Part shown: one piece after another, positions 34,263 to 45,970 of the stretch
Layout of the letters: each line of letters opens with the position of its first letter
Position numbering within the stretch: position 1 is the first letter of the stretch
Origin: an uncultured Neglectibacter sp.
Lineage (GTDB): Bacteria > Bacillota > Clostridia > Oscillospirales > Acutalibacteraceae
Length of the DNA: 64,000 nucleotides
Direction: 5' to 3'
Assembly: GCA_904419785.1 (NCBI GenBank)
Contig: CAJFSY010000003.1
Span: 62,001-126,000 of the forward strand
Position numbers and translations under genes: made by a program
Notes under the pieces: model-generated
Database searches by the model: none
Seen by the model: only the letters and a program-made list of their open reading frames with translations
Told to the model about the DNA's origin: nothing

Positions 34263-35636
34263 TCATTTCGCGGTTTTCGGCGCTGGACCGGACCGCTCTT
34301 TCAAGATTTTTCCCATGCAAAGGAAGTAAACCACCACTGTGACGAGGGGCCCCAATATATCGGAAAGGGGCTCGGCATAAAAGGCCGATCTGGCGCCAAA
34401 AGCTGCGGGAAGAAGGAAAATAGCTACAAAATACACCAGCTTGCGCCAGAAAGATAACGGCAGCGACAGCCGCACTTGACCAATCCCTGTAAAACCGTCT
34501 ACAAGTTCATACTGTACACCCAGCGGGATAATGGCAAGCGTACATATCTTAATGGCGTCAAAGGCTTCCCCTGCCAGTTGGGGGTCTTGGGTAAACAGCC
34601 GCACAAACAGCGGTCCGGCTATGCGGGCCAGAACAAACAAAATCGTGGTATAGCCCGCGCACAGCCCCACGATATATTTTTGTGCCTGCCGTACCCGCTC
34701 TACTTGCCGGGCGCCATAATTATACCCTAAAATCCCCTGTGTTCCGCCGCTGATGCCTCCCAAGGGCATGGTCACCACCAGCATAAAGCTTTGCACAATG
34801 GTGTTGCATGTCACCAGCATGTCACCTTCCGGGCCGCCGGTACGCTGCAAAACGGCGTTCATAGCGATGATCATCACATTGTCAATGGCGATAATCAGGA
34901 ACGGCGTGAATCCCATAACCAATACCCGTCCCATAATACGCAGATCATATCCGCCAAAGGTGATCGGCACCATCACCCGCTTTCCAAACAGGAACAACAC
35001 CACATACGCGGCACTGGCCGCTTGGGAGATGACCGTGGCAATAGCCGCTCCCCGCACTCCCATATCAAACACAAAAATAAACAGGGGGTCCAACACAATG
35101 TTCAGCGCCGCTCCCAGCATTACCGAGGCCATTCCGATTTTGGCGAAACCTTGGCAAATCACAAATTGATTCAGTCCCGTAGCTGCTAAAGCAAACAATG
35201 TCCCGCAGAGATAGGCGGTAAAATAGGCTTCGGCGTAAGGGTATGTAGCGTCGCTGGCGCCGAACAGACGCAGCATAGGCTCACGCAAAGGCAAAATCAC
35301 CGCAATCAGCAACGCTGAGAACACACACAGCATCAAAAAGCAGTTGGCCAACACCCGTTTTGCCTCTTTAAGATTTCCTTCCCCCATGCGGATACTGACT
35401 AGCGGCGCTCCGCCTACGCCTACCAAAAAAGCCACCGACCCTACCAAGGTCACTACCGGTCCGCAGACTCCTACACCGGCCAACGCCACATCCCCTACCT
35501 GGGGGATATTTCCGATATACATCCTGTCCACAATGCTGTAAAGCACACTGACAAACTGTCCCAGCATACTGGGGATAGCAATACGCCACACCAGCCGGCT
35601 GACTTTGTCTTTGCCCAAATCATTTTCCGCCGCCAT
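34263..35636 (-). CDS. MATE-family efflux transporter (second copy type)
   Basis: A 457-residue membrane protein with twelve predicted helices. LAIP-like IAIPSMLGQFVSVLYSIVDRMYIG at the N terminus and GGTQGILGYNYGARQVERVR in the second half place it in the same family as the protein at 26981, but the two are clearly diverged. Substrate unknown. It is convergent with the rnf operon and has its own upstream region (35637-35740) without a recognised site. Confidence 0.93.
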   Translation of the reverse strand: MAAENDLGKDKVSRLVWRIAIPSMLGQFVSVLYSIVDRMYIGNIPQVGDVALAGVGVCGPVVTLVGSVAFLVGVGGAPLVSIRMGEGNLKEAKRVLANCFLMLCVFSALLIAVILPLREPMLRLFGASDATYPYAEAYFTAYLCGTLFALAATGLNQFVICQGFAKIGMASVMLGAALNIVLDPLFIFVFDMGVRGAAIATVISQAASAAYVVLFLFGKRVMVPITFGGYDLRIMGRVLVMGFTPFLIIAIDNVMIIAMNAVLQRTGGPEGDMLVTCNTIVQSFMLVVTMPLGGISGGTQGILGYNYGARQVERVRQAQKYIVGLCAGYTTILFVLARIAGPLFVRLFTQDPQLAGEAFDAIKICTLAIIPLGVQYELVDGFTGIGQVRLSLPLSFWRKLVYFVAIFLLPAAFGARSAFYAEPLSDILGPLVTVVVYFLCMGKILKERSGPAPKTAK

Positions 35637-35740
35637 GCTCTCACACCTTTTCCCTCAAAACTCCGGCTTTCGCCAAGCATCCCTTATCTTACACCATTTT
35701 CACGCAAAAGCAAATATTTTTCATCACAGCTTTGGCAATA

Positions 35741-35778
35741 TAAAATGAGGTCCCGCCGAAAAGCGAAACCTCATTTTG
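35741..35778 (-). terminator. Terminator after sugar isomerase-like gene
   Basis: AAAATGAGGT pairs with ACCTCATTTT; on the minus strand the right arm runs into TTTTATATT. It lies just after the stop of the gene at 35789. Confidence 0.8.
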
Positions 35779-35788
35779 CATAAGATTT

Positions 35789-36613
35789 TTATTTTTTACC
35801 CAGCTGTTCTTTTACCCAAGCCACTGACTGTCTCAGATAGTCTAACGTCATGTTGGAACCGTAGTGCTCAATGGTATAAATCCCATCGTAACCGTCCCGT
35901 TTCAGCAAATCCATAAGCTTTTCCAAAGGCAGGTCGCCGCCCCCTACAGGAGCGGGATACATGGGCACGCCGTCCACAGCCATTTTGGGCTCTTCCCCGT
36001 TGGACTGGCTGTAAGCCCGGTCCTTCAAATGGACATGGGCAATACGGTCTTTTAGCAGGTCGTACGCCTCCAGTAAGTCCTGGGCGGCAAAACGGAAATT
36101 CCCCGAGTCAAAAGCCGCGGAAAGGCCAGGGCACCGGTCCAAAAACCGCCGTACTCCTTCCATCGTGGAATAAGGAGCCAACTCGCTGTCATATTCCTCC
36201 ATCACCAGAGAAACCCCATACCCGGCGGCCAACTCCGCCAGCTTGTTGACGCCTTCTTCCATGCACACCAACTGGGCTTCCCGCTGTTCCGGAGAATCCT
36301 CTTCCGCGAAAAATCCGGGAATCACCAAAAGCTTATCCGCCCCCAAAAACCGGGCCGCTTCCAAAATGGGGGTGGCTTGGCGCTCTACATCCCCATCCCT
36401 TCCAAAGTCGAAATAAGCAGGCACAGTGGAAATGGCCATATCCGCCATGGCCAACTCTTGACCCATCTCATCTTCCCGGCCTACGATATTATTTCCAGAA
36501 GCTTCTACCGCTTCCACTCCCATTTCACGGGCAAGCTTTAAAGCTTCCACTGTGGATATCCCCTCTTGCCGGGAAATATCGAGAATATGGTCATAAAAGG
36601 TCGCGATTTTCAT
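35789..36613 (-). CDS. Sugar phosphate isomerase/epimerase family protein
   Basis: A 274-residue TIM-barrel protein of the AP endonuclease 2-like (xylose isomerase-like) superfamily. Metal-ligand segments are seen at ALVMEEYDSEL (Glu), AAFDSGNFRF (Asp), HVHLKDR (His) and the final IYTIEHYGSN (Glu). The likely role is an isomerisation or epimerisation of a sugar or inositol derivative; the substrate cannot be told. It lies downstream of the nucleoside phosphorylase gene by 28 bp on the same strand, so the two may be cotranscribed. Confidence 0.88.
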   Translation of the reverse strand: MKIATFYDHILDISRQEGISTVEALKLAREMGVEAVEASGNNIVGREDEMGQELAMADMAISTVPAYFDFGRDGDVERQATPILEAARFLGADKLLVIPGFFAEEDSPEQREAQLVCMEEGVNKLAELAAGYGVSLVMEEYDSELAPYSTMEGVRRFLDRCPGLSAAFDSGNFRFAAQDLLEAYDLLKDRIAHVHLKDRAYSQSNGEEPKMAVDGVPMYPAPVGGGDLPLEKLMDLLKRDGYDGIYTIEHYGSNMTLDYLRQSVAWVKEQLGKK

Positions 36614-36641
36614 TACAAGTCATCCCCTTACAAAGATTGTA

Positions 36642-37409
36642 TTACAACTCTTTCAAACGCCTGCCTGTTTCTACTGCCACGGCAATACATTTGTCCGCCA
36701 TGCTCGCTCCTTGCCGGCCCAGCACTCCAGCGTCCCATACCGGGCTATCAAGGTTATCCGTGACGTAAAAAAATTCCGCAAACCTCACACCCCGGAACTT
36801 GGCCACCGCCGCCAAGGAAGCGCATTCCATCTCCACGCAGACACAGCCCTGCTTCCGGCGGCGTTCTACTTTCCCCCGGGTCTCCCGGTAAAAAGCATCT
36901 GTTGTCCAGGTTTTGCCTTCTGTAAACGGCAGACCCAAACTCCTCATTGCTTGCCGGCATACCTCCACACAGGCGGGATCAAGTTCCACCTCATCCGCTG
37001 GGGGAAGATAGTGGTAGGAAAGCCCCTCGTCCCGGACAGCAGCGGTAGGCAGGATGAAACTGTTGAATGGGATATCCCGATTCAAAGTACCAGCCGCGCC
37101 AAAAAACACGAAATACTTTCCGCCCATAGCGCGCACTTCTTCTATAAATGGGGAGGCGGAGGGTCCGCCCACATGGGGCATCCCCAGGGTAAGCGTTACA
37201 CCGTTGATTTCCATGCGATAGAGCGGTTCTCGTCCTGTGCAAAAAGCCACATGTGCGATCTCTTCCCCTCCATAACGGGAAAGGCAATTCTGAACGATAC
37301 GTTTGGAAAAGGGAAAAACACAAATCTCCGGGAACCCTGGAACAGCGGCGATACACTCCTCCGGATTTATAACTGCTTTCCGGTCCGGGTCAAAATCGTC
37401 GCAGAGCAT
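36642..37409 (-). CDS. Nucleoside phosphorylase (PNP_UDP_1 family)
   Basis: A 255-residue protein. FFGAAGTLNRDI matches the phosphate-binding Gly loop, TTDAFYRET the substrate region, and CVEMECASLAAVAKFRGV the ribose-binding Met-Glu motif of uridine/purine nucleoside phosphorylases. It splits a nucleoside into base and ribose-1-phosphate. Base preference cannot be fixed, but the closest look is to uridine phosphorylase-like members. The partner TIM-barrel gene downstream could act on the sugar product; that is inference. Confidence 0.87.
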   Translation of the reverse strand: MLCDDFDPDRKAVINPEECIAAVPGFPEICVFPFSKRIVQNCLSRYGGEEIAHVAFCTGREPLYRMEINGVTLTLGMPHVGGPSASPFIEEVRAMGGKYFVFFGAAGTLNRDIPFNSFILPTAAVRDEGLSYHYLPPADEVELDPACVEVCRQAMRSLGLPFTEGKTWTTDAFYRETRGKVERRRKQGCVCVEMECASLAAVAKFRGVRFAEFFYVTDNLDSPVWDAGVLGRQGASMADKCIAVAVETGRRLKEL

Positions 37410-37494
37410 GAAAAAACCTCCTCAAGAAAAGATTTTGTCCATTGTAGGCCAAAACCGAAAGAGAGTCAAGCCCTGCCCTTTAAATCGTTGACTT

Positions 37495-40400
37495 TTACGC
37501 GAAATACCAGCTATCGAACAATTCCAGGGCGTTGGCATACTCCCGGGTAGTGGGAGAACCGGAGATCACGGGGAAATACACGGCAAACAACACCAGGCAT
37601 GCCCCGGTAAAAGCCACCATGAGCAGCGTGGAAACAGAACATTCTATCCCCCCTGGAAGCGCCAGCCGACGGGCAAAAGGCCCACGGCAGGAAACCACCG
37701 AGAACACCCCGCACAGGGCCACCACCAAAAACGGTACCGCGGTAAAATAGTGATAAATAAACGTAAGCCGGGGCACCAATACCCAAGGCAGATACACCGA
37801 ACCAAACCCGGCCAGCACCACGCCGGCCCAGCGGCGGCGCTCCCTCCACCAAAGCCAGGCTGTCCCTATCAGGGCAGGGATTCCCGCCCACCACAGCAGG
37901 GGATTCCCAAACGCTGAAATGGTACTGTAGCCCTCCTGGGTGTCCCCGGCGAAATACCAAATAGGCCGGGCATCCACAGGCCACTCATACCAAGGGGAAG
38001 CGAAAGCGTGCTCTGCCACCAGATGGGCATGGTAATTGAACATGGTGGTTTGATAGTTCCAAAAAGCCCAAAGGAGCTTCCCGGCGTTATGGGGCAGCGT
38101 AGTAATAGGCAAAAACGCGGCAAAATAGATGGCGAATGGCACCACAATGAAAAACAGGCAGCACCAAAGGCACAGCTTGCCATATTTCATCATCACAGGC
38201 TTAAGTTGCCCATTTTTGCGGGAGACTTCCAAGGCGGTGAACGCCAGCTTTCCGAAAAACAGAACCGCCAGCCCCAACGCGCCATAGGCCGCCGTCCATT
38301 TAGAGGCCACGCCCAATCCGGTGAACACGCCGCAAGCGGCCAGCGGTGGCAAAAGCTTTCTCCAGCCATCCGCCAGCAGATCCCGGTTCAAGAACATCAC
38401 CATAGCGTCGTACATCAGCAGCAGGAAAAACACCGCGTAGGTATCGATGGTAGCAATACGCGTCTGGGTAAAGTGCATAAAGTCGAAGGCGAACAGCACC
38501 GTGCCCATCACGCAAAGGCGTGTTCTTCCAAAAAGCTGTTTGAGCAGATGATATAAAACCGGCAGCATCAGCACGCCGAACAACGCCCCCACACACCGCC
38601 AGCCAAAGGGGTTCATTCCAAAAACACGGATTCCCAAGGAGATGAACAGCTTTCCCAAGGTGGGATGGGTGTTCTCATAAGGCTCCAAACCCAAAATGTG
38701 TTCGTATGCGGTGCGGGCGTGATAGATCTCGTCAAAATAGGTGGAATTCTCATAGGTGGTCTTTAGGGGGACCACTTCCTGTTCGTCCGTAAGGGCCTGG
38801 GCTCCCGGGCCTTCTCCGGTGACGGAAGCCACCACCGGTGCCCCGGCGTACTTTAAGGAAACCTCGTTCAGCGTGACGTTTTCATCCAAAGCGGTGAGCC
38901 TTACATACCGGCCCAGCGCAGGAAGGGAAAACTGCTTCCAGGCAAACACGCTGCCATCCGTCAAAGTGCCGCAGTCTACCCAGGCGGTACCATCCTCACT
39001 GGTCTCCACCTGCACATTCACCCCTACCCGGGCGGCATAGTGGGCCTGGTCTGGGGCAATGCCCGGCAAATAGATCAGGGTATCGCATTCCCCGTCCGCT
39101 GTGATGACCACACTGTCTCCAGCATCCGGGGTCCAGGAGGTAACAGCTGTTTGGGTATCGCCCAAATGGTAAAAAGCAAAACACGCGTACACAATGGTGA
39201 CCACCGCCACCGCCACCCAATCCTTTTGAAAAAAACGGCGGTCCACAACCGTATGGTCTATAACAGGCCGGGGATCGGCCGCCGTCCCCAAACGCACTTC
39301 CCCTTTTAAAAACACGCGGTATCCCGCCCAACATAAATATCCAATGGCAAAAAGCTGCAAAGCAGAAAGGGCCATGGTCAGCCAGGTGTTGGGATTATAG
39401 CCCCCGAAAAACTCTTGGAACAAATAAAGGACATACGCCACGTTCACATAGTTGACCGTCGCCAGCAAAGCGAACGCCCGCAGCAGGCGTTTATCCTGGG
39501 TGAATACAAAGGCCAGGATGGAAAACAGCAGCGCCGGGAACAAATACCGCTCGTGCATTTTTACGGAAAAAGCATACATCACCGCCATGAGCAGCGCCGG
39601 GCAGTAGTACAGCACTTCCTTTCTTTTGGAACGGAAAACCGCCACACCACAGAACACCGTGGCGATTATTGGGCCCACAAAGTCCATCAGGCTGCCCAGA
39701 AGGCCCTCCGGCAAGGTTTTCCAGTTCCAGCCGATAAGCCCCCAGAAGTTGTAAGCGTTTACCGAATAATAATTGTAATATTCCAGCGTGGCTTGATAGC
39801 GCTGCAACAGCCACATAAAATTGAACCCCTGGGTAAAGGGCAGCGCCACCAAAAGCACCGTGCCCAACGTGACAACTATCCCCAAAATGAGCTTCAGCCA
39901 TTTTTTCCGCTGCCATGTGATAAACAAATATAACGGCGCGAACACCAGCATCTGGGGCTTGCACACAACAGCAACGCCATACAGCGCCGCCGATGGAATA
40001 TACCGCTCCTTGTCAAGCAGCAATACAGAGCCCAAAAGCACCGCCGTGCAGAAGGAATCCACCTGGCCCCATTGGGCAGAATTCAGGAACACCGCCGGAC
40101 AGAACAGGTAGGCTCCCGCCAAAAACAGAGCGCTTTTTTCCCCAAGCCTCCGCCGGGCCAGGAACAACACCGCGCCCGCGCAGAACAAGTCTGAAAAAAC
40201 AGAAGGCAGCTTCAATAAAAGCGTATACCCCTGGGATTCTGCGGGAAGCCCCAACAGCAGGCGCAGTTTCTCCAAAAACACCAGCACATACAAATATCCC
40301 GGCGGATAATCCAGAAAGATATTCTCGTGATAAATCTGCTGGAACCCCACCGTGTTGGTCAGATAAGCCCAAGATTTAAAAGTATCGGTATCGGTGGTAA

Positions 40401-40572
40401 ACCCCTCCGAATAATATCCCAAAAAAATGCGCAGCAAAAGCCCCGCCGAAAATAACAAAACAGACCATAAGGCAAACCGGTTTTCTTCCAGGGAATCCCG
40501 TGAAAACCGGCGGCCTGCCCAGAAGAGCACCGCGCCGCCAAACACACCGGCAGTCAATGCCTCTACGCCCAT
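37495..40572 (-). CDS. Double GT-C glycosyltransferase with a beta-sandwich insert
   Basis: A 1025-residue membrane protein in three parts. Residues 1-430 form a GT-C fold with about ten helices and an early acidic motif (TTDTDTFKSWA), similar to polyprenol-linked mannosyl/glucosyltransferases. Residues about 450-590 are a soluble region with VETSEDGTAWVDCGTL and GRYVRLTA, like a discoidin (F5/8) carbohydrate-binding sandwich. Residues about 610-1025 are a second GT-C of the PMT family, with the catalytic FDEIYHARTAYE and the HPTLGKLF motif. It probably moves sugars from a lipid carrier to a surface acceptor. The PMT-like half alone would be a complete enzyme. Confidence 0.88.
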   Translation of the reverse strand: MGVEALTAGVFGGAVLFWAGRRFSRDSLEENRFALWSVLLFSAGLLLRIFLGYYSEGFTTDTDTFKSWAYLTNTVGFQQIYHENIFLDYPPGYLYVLVFLEKLRLLLGLPAESQGYTLLLKLPSVFSDLFCAGAVLFLARRRLGEKSALFLAGAYLFCPAVFLNSAQWGQVDSFCTAVLLGSVLLLDKERYIPSAALYGVAVVCKPQMLVFAPLYLFITWQRKKWLKLILGIVVTLGTVLLVALPFTQGFNFMWLLQRYQATLEYYNYYSVNAYNFWGLIGWNWKTLPEGLLGSLMDFVGPIIATVFCGVAVFRSKRKEVLYYCPALLMAVMYAFSVKMHERYLFPALLFSILAFVFTQDKRLLRAFALLATVNYVNVAYVLYLFQEFFGGYNPNTWLTMALSALQLFAIGYLCWAGYRVFLKGEVRLGTAADPRPVIDHTVVDRRFFQKDWVAVAVVTIVYACFAFYHLGDTQTAVTSWTPDAGDSVVITADGECDTLIYLPGIAPDQAHYAARVGVNVQVETSEDGTAWVDCGTLTDGSVFAWKQFSLPALGRYVRLTALDENVTLNEVSLKYAGAPVVASVTGEGPGAQALTDEQEVVPLKTTYENSTYFDEIYHARTAYEHILGLEPYENTHPTLGKLFISLGIRVFGMNPFGWRCVGALFGVLMLPVLYHLLKQLFGRTRLCVMGTVLFAFDFMHFTQTRIATIDTYAVFFLLLMYDAMVMFLNRDLLADGWRKLLPPLAACGVFTGLGVASKWTAAYGALGLAVLFFGKLAFTALEVSRKNGQLKPVMMKYGKLCLWCCLFFIVVPFAIYFAAFLPITTLPHNAGKLLWAFWNYQTTMFNYHAHLVAEHAFASPWYEWPVDARPIWYFAGDTQEGYSTISAFGNPLLWWAGIPALIGTAWLWWRERRRWAGVVLAGFGSVYLPWVLVPRLTFIYHYFTAVPFLVVALCGVFSVVSCRGPFARRLALPGGIECSVSTLLMVAFTGACLVLFAVYFPVISGSPTTREYANALELFDSWYFA

Positions 40573-40631
40573 GGAACCACTCCTTTCTCATATTGTGAAA
40601 AACCGCCAAATATTTTACGTTTTTCTCAAAA

Positions 40632-43747
<3,116 letters not shown>

Positions 43748-43760
43748 GGAGGCTTCCTTC

Positions 43761-44570
43761 ATGGCGGTTTCCTCTGGGGTCATATGGATGTTCCTGATGG
43801 CGCTGTTTATGACCTTGCTGTTCCCTATCCTGCTGCTCATCGTTTTGGGCGTGAAGAAAAAGATCTCCGCCCGGCCTCTGGGACTGGGGTTCGCCTCGTT
43901 CTTCCTGTCTCAGATCCTGCTGCGTATCCCTTTGCTCCAGTGGTGCTCTGGTCAACAGTGGTACCAGGACCTGGCCGCTTCGGCGCCCATTGTCGTTGGG
44001 CTCGTTCTGTGCTTTACCGCCGGACTTTTTGAAGAATCCGCCCGGGTGGGAGGCGCGGCCCTGCTGGGCCCAGGGAAACCGGCCTATCCCGGGGGACCGC
44101 CCCGTCCCGGCTACCGCACATGGCAAGGAGCCCTTTCCTTTGGGTTGGGCCACGCTTTTTGCGAAACCATCCTGTTGGTGGGGCTGACCCACGTCAACAA
44201 CCTGATTCTCTGCGTGTTGCTTGGGTTGGGCCAAGACACTTTGGCAGCTTTCCTTCCAGCAGACCAGCTGGACTTGGTGCTGGAACAGTTCGCCTCGGTA
44301 ACGCCGTCTTTGATTCTGGCGGGAATCCTGGAACGTTTCTCGGCAGTCTTGTTCCATCTATTTGCCACCAGCTTGGTATTTCTGGCCGTGGCACAAAAGC
44401 GATGGCTGCTGTATCCGGCAGCGATCTTGTGCCACACCTTGTTTAACTGTGTGGCTCTGCTCCCCTTGGGCGTGTGGCCCATGGAAACACTTCTTTTCCT
44501 GCTGGCCCTGGGGTGTGCGTTCCTCTTTTGGAGGAGCCGCAGATGGTTTCCCGCTGTAGCAAACACTTAA
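43761..44570 (+). CDS. YhfC-family intramembrane protease-like protein
   Basis: A 269-residue protein with about seven membrane helices. Family motifs: FTAGLFEESAR, GLGHAFCETILL and ILERFSAVLFHL, giving conserved Glu/His residues in three helices as in the glutamic-type (CPBP-related) intramembrane proteases. Function in bacteria is unknown. It is probably cotranscribed with lacZ (13 bp gap, AAGGAGG RBS), although no functional link is evident. Confidence 0.85.
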   Translation: MAVSSGVIWMFLMALFMTLLFPILLLIVLGVKKKISARPLGLGFASFFLSQILLRIPLLQWCSGQQWYQDLAASAPIVVGLVLCFTAGLFEESARVGGAALLGPGKPAYPGGPPRPGYRTWQGALSFGLGHAFCETILLVGLTHVNNLILCVLLGLGQDTLAAFLPADQLDLVLEQFASVTPSLILAGILERFSAVLFHLFATSLVFLAVAQKRWLLYPAAILCHTLFNCVALLPLGVWPMETLLFLLALGCAFLFWRSRRWFPAVANT

Positions 44571-44581
44571 ATTCTCAAACG

Positions 44582-44620
44582 AAAAGAGCTCTTCCGATGC
44601 CTTCGGAAGAGCTCTTTTTA
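44582..44620. terminator. Strong bidirectional terminator
   Basis: AAAAGAGCTCTTCCGA pairs with TCGGAAGAGCTCTTTT around TGCCT, with T tracts in both directions. It separates the lacZ-YhfC transcript from the convergent alr gene. Confidence 0.93.
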
Positions 44621-44635
44621 AATCTATACTATATT

Positions 44636-45826
44636 TTATCCCAGCAGAGCGTTGTAAATGCTTTCCACTTTGCCGTGCTTTAAATAGACACGGGGCACAC
44701 GTTTGGAAAAACCGCACACCACTTCATAGTTGATGCTGCCTTCCTTCTCCGCCAGTTCATCGGCGGTAATTTCCTCCGAGCCGTCCCGACCGATCAGTGT
44801 CACCAGGTCGCCCACTTTTACATCTTCCAGGGCGCTCACGTCCGCCATGAGCTGGTCCATGCAGATGCGCCCCAAAATCGGGCATCTCTTCCCGCCGATG
44901 AGCACCTGGACTCCACGGGAAGCTAAAATCCTGGGGTAGCCGTCTGCGTAGCCCACAGGGACGGTTGCCACTTTCATTTCCCGGTCTGCTGTAAACATGC
45001 GGCCATAGCTGATGGTAGCCCCTGGCTTCACCGTTTTCACATGGGAAACCACCGAACGCAAAGCCAGCACCGGGGCAAGCTCCGGACGGTTGCGCAGTTC
45101 GCCGGAGGGATACAACCCATAGATGACGATGCCCGCCCGGACCATATCCAAATGGGAAAGAGGATAATCAAACACCGCGGCGGAATTGGCACAGTGCCGC
45201 ACCTCAAAGGAAACATCCTCCCGCAGCAGGGATTCGATCATTTCTTTAAAGCAGCCGAACTGCCGCATGGTGAAGGCGTCGCCTTCTTTTCCCTCATCAG
45301 AAACGGCGAAGTGGGTGAAGATCCCTTCGGGATAAAGTCCAGGCAGTGTGCAGGCTGTTTTGACCTCCTCCACCGTTCCCTCATCCCGGCTGATATCTTG
45401 ATAATAGAATCCCAAGCGGCTCATACCTGTATCGATCTTCACATGGATCTTTACGGTGACCCCGGCTTCTTCCGCATAGTGGGAAAGTTCTCGGGCATAG
45501 TCCAAACTATAGACGCACTGAGAAACGTGATGCTTTGAGAGAGAAGCCGCCTCTTCAGGGGGGGTATATCCCAGCACCAGTATGGGCTTCTCGATGCCCC
45601 CCAGCCGGAGCTGCAACGCCTCTTCCAAATTGGACACGGCAAACCAGTCCGCCCCCAGAGATTCAAATTCCTGGGCCATGCGCACAGCCCCATGGCCATA
45701 GGCGTCCGCCTTGACCACACAGCACACCTTAGCGTTTTTGTCCGCAGCCCGGCGCACCGCGTTAAAATCATGAGCCAGAGCGTCAAGATCGATCTCCGCC
45801 CAGGTCCGACGTAATATTTCTTTCAT
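44636..45826 (-). CDS. alr: Alanine racemase
   Basis: A 396-residue PLP enzyme making D-alanine for peptidoglycan. The PLP lysine is K39 in VVKADAYGHG; the catalytic Tyr is in ATISYGRMF of the C-terminal beta domain. ATG 45826 has AAAGGAGG upstream. Length normal. It lies downstream of purL in the same orientation, 142 bp away, so its own promoter is likely, but I see no clear one. Confidence 0.96.
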   Translation of the reverse strand: MKEILRRTWAEIDLDALAHDFNAVRRAADKNAKVCCVVKADAYGHGAVRMAQEFESLGADWFAVSNLEEALQLRLGGIEKPILVLGYTPPEEAASLSKHHVSQCVYSLDYARELSHYAEEAGVTVKIHVKIDTGMSRLGFYYQDISRDEGTVEEVKTACTLPGLYPEGIFTHFAVSDEGKEGDAFTMRQFGCFKEMIESLLREDVSFEVRHCANSAAVFDYPLSHLDMVRAGIVIYGLYPSGELRNRPELAPVLALRSVVSHVKTVKPGATISYGRMFTADREMKVATVPVGYADGYPRILASRGVQVLIGGKRCPILGRICMDQLMADVSALEDVKVGDLVTLIGRDGSEEITADELAEKEGSINYEVVCGFSKRVPRVYLKHGKVESIYNALLG

Positions 45827-45951
45827 AAAAACGTATATCCTCCTTTCCCGCCCCTAAAAAGGGACGGCAAAGAACACACTTTCTCCCCATGGGCCTGCAC
45901 TGAAAGCACGGTCAGCACAGGCCTTGACCCGCCCTTCAAGGCGCGGATGGG

Positions 45952-45970
45952 AAGCCCAGCCACTGGGCTT
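45952..45970 (-). terminator. Short hairpin at purL stop codon
   Basis: AAGCCCAG pairs with CTGGGCTT around a CCA loop, overlapping the purL TAA. There is no T tract, so termination is doubtful. Confidence 0.3.
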
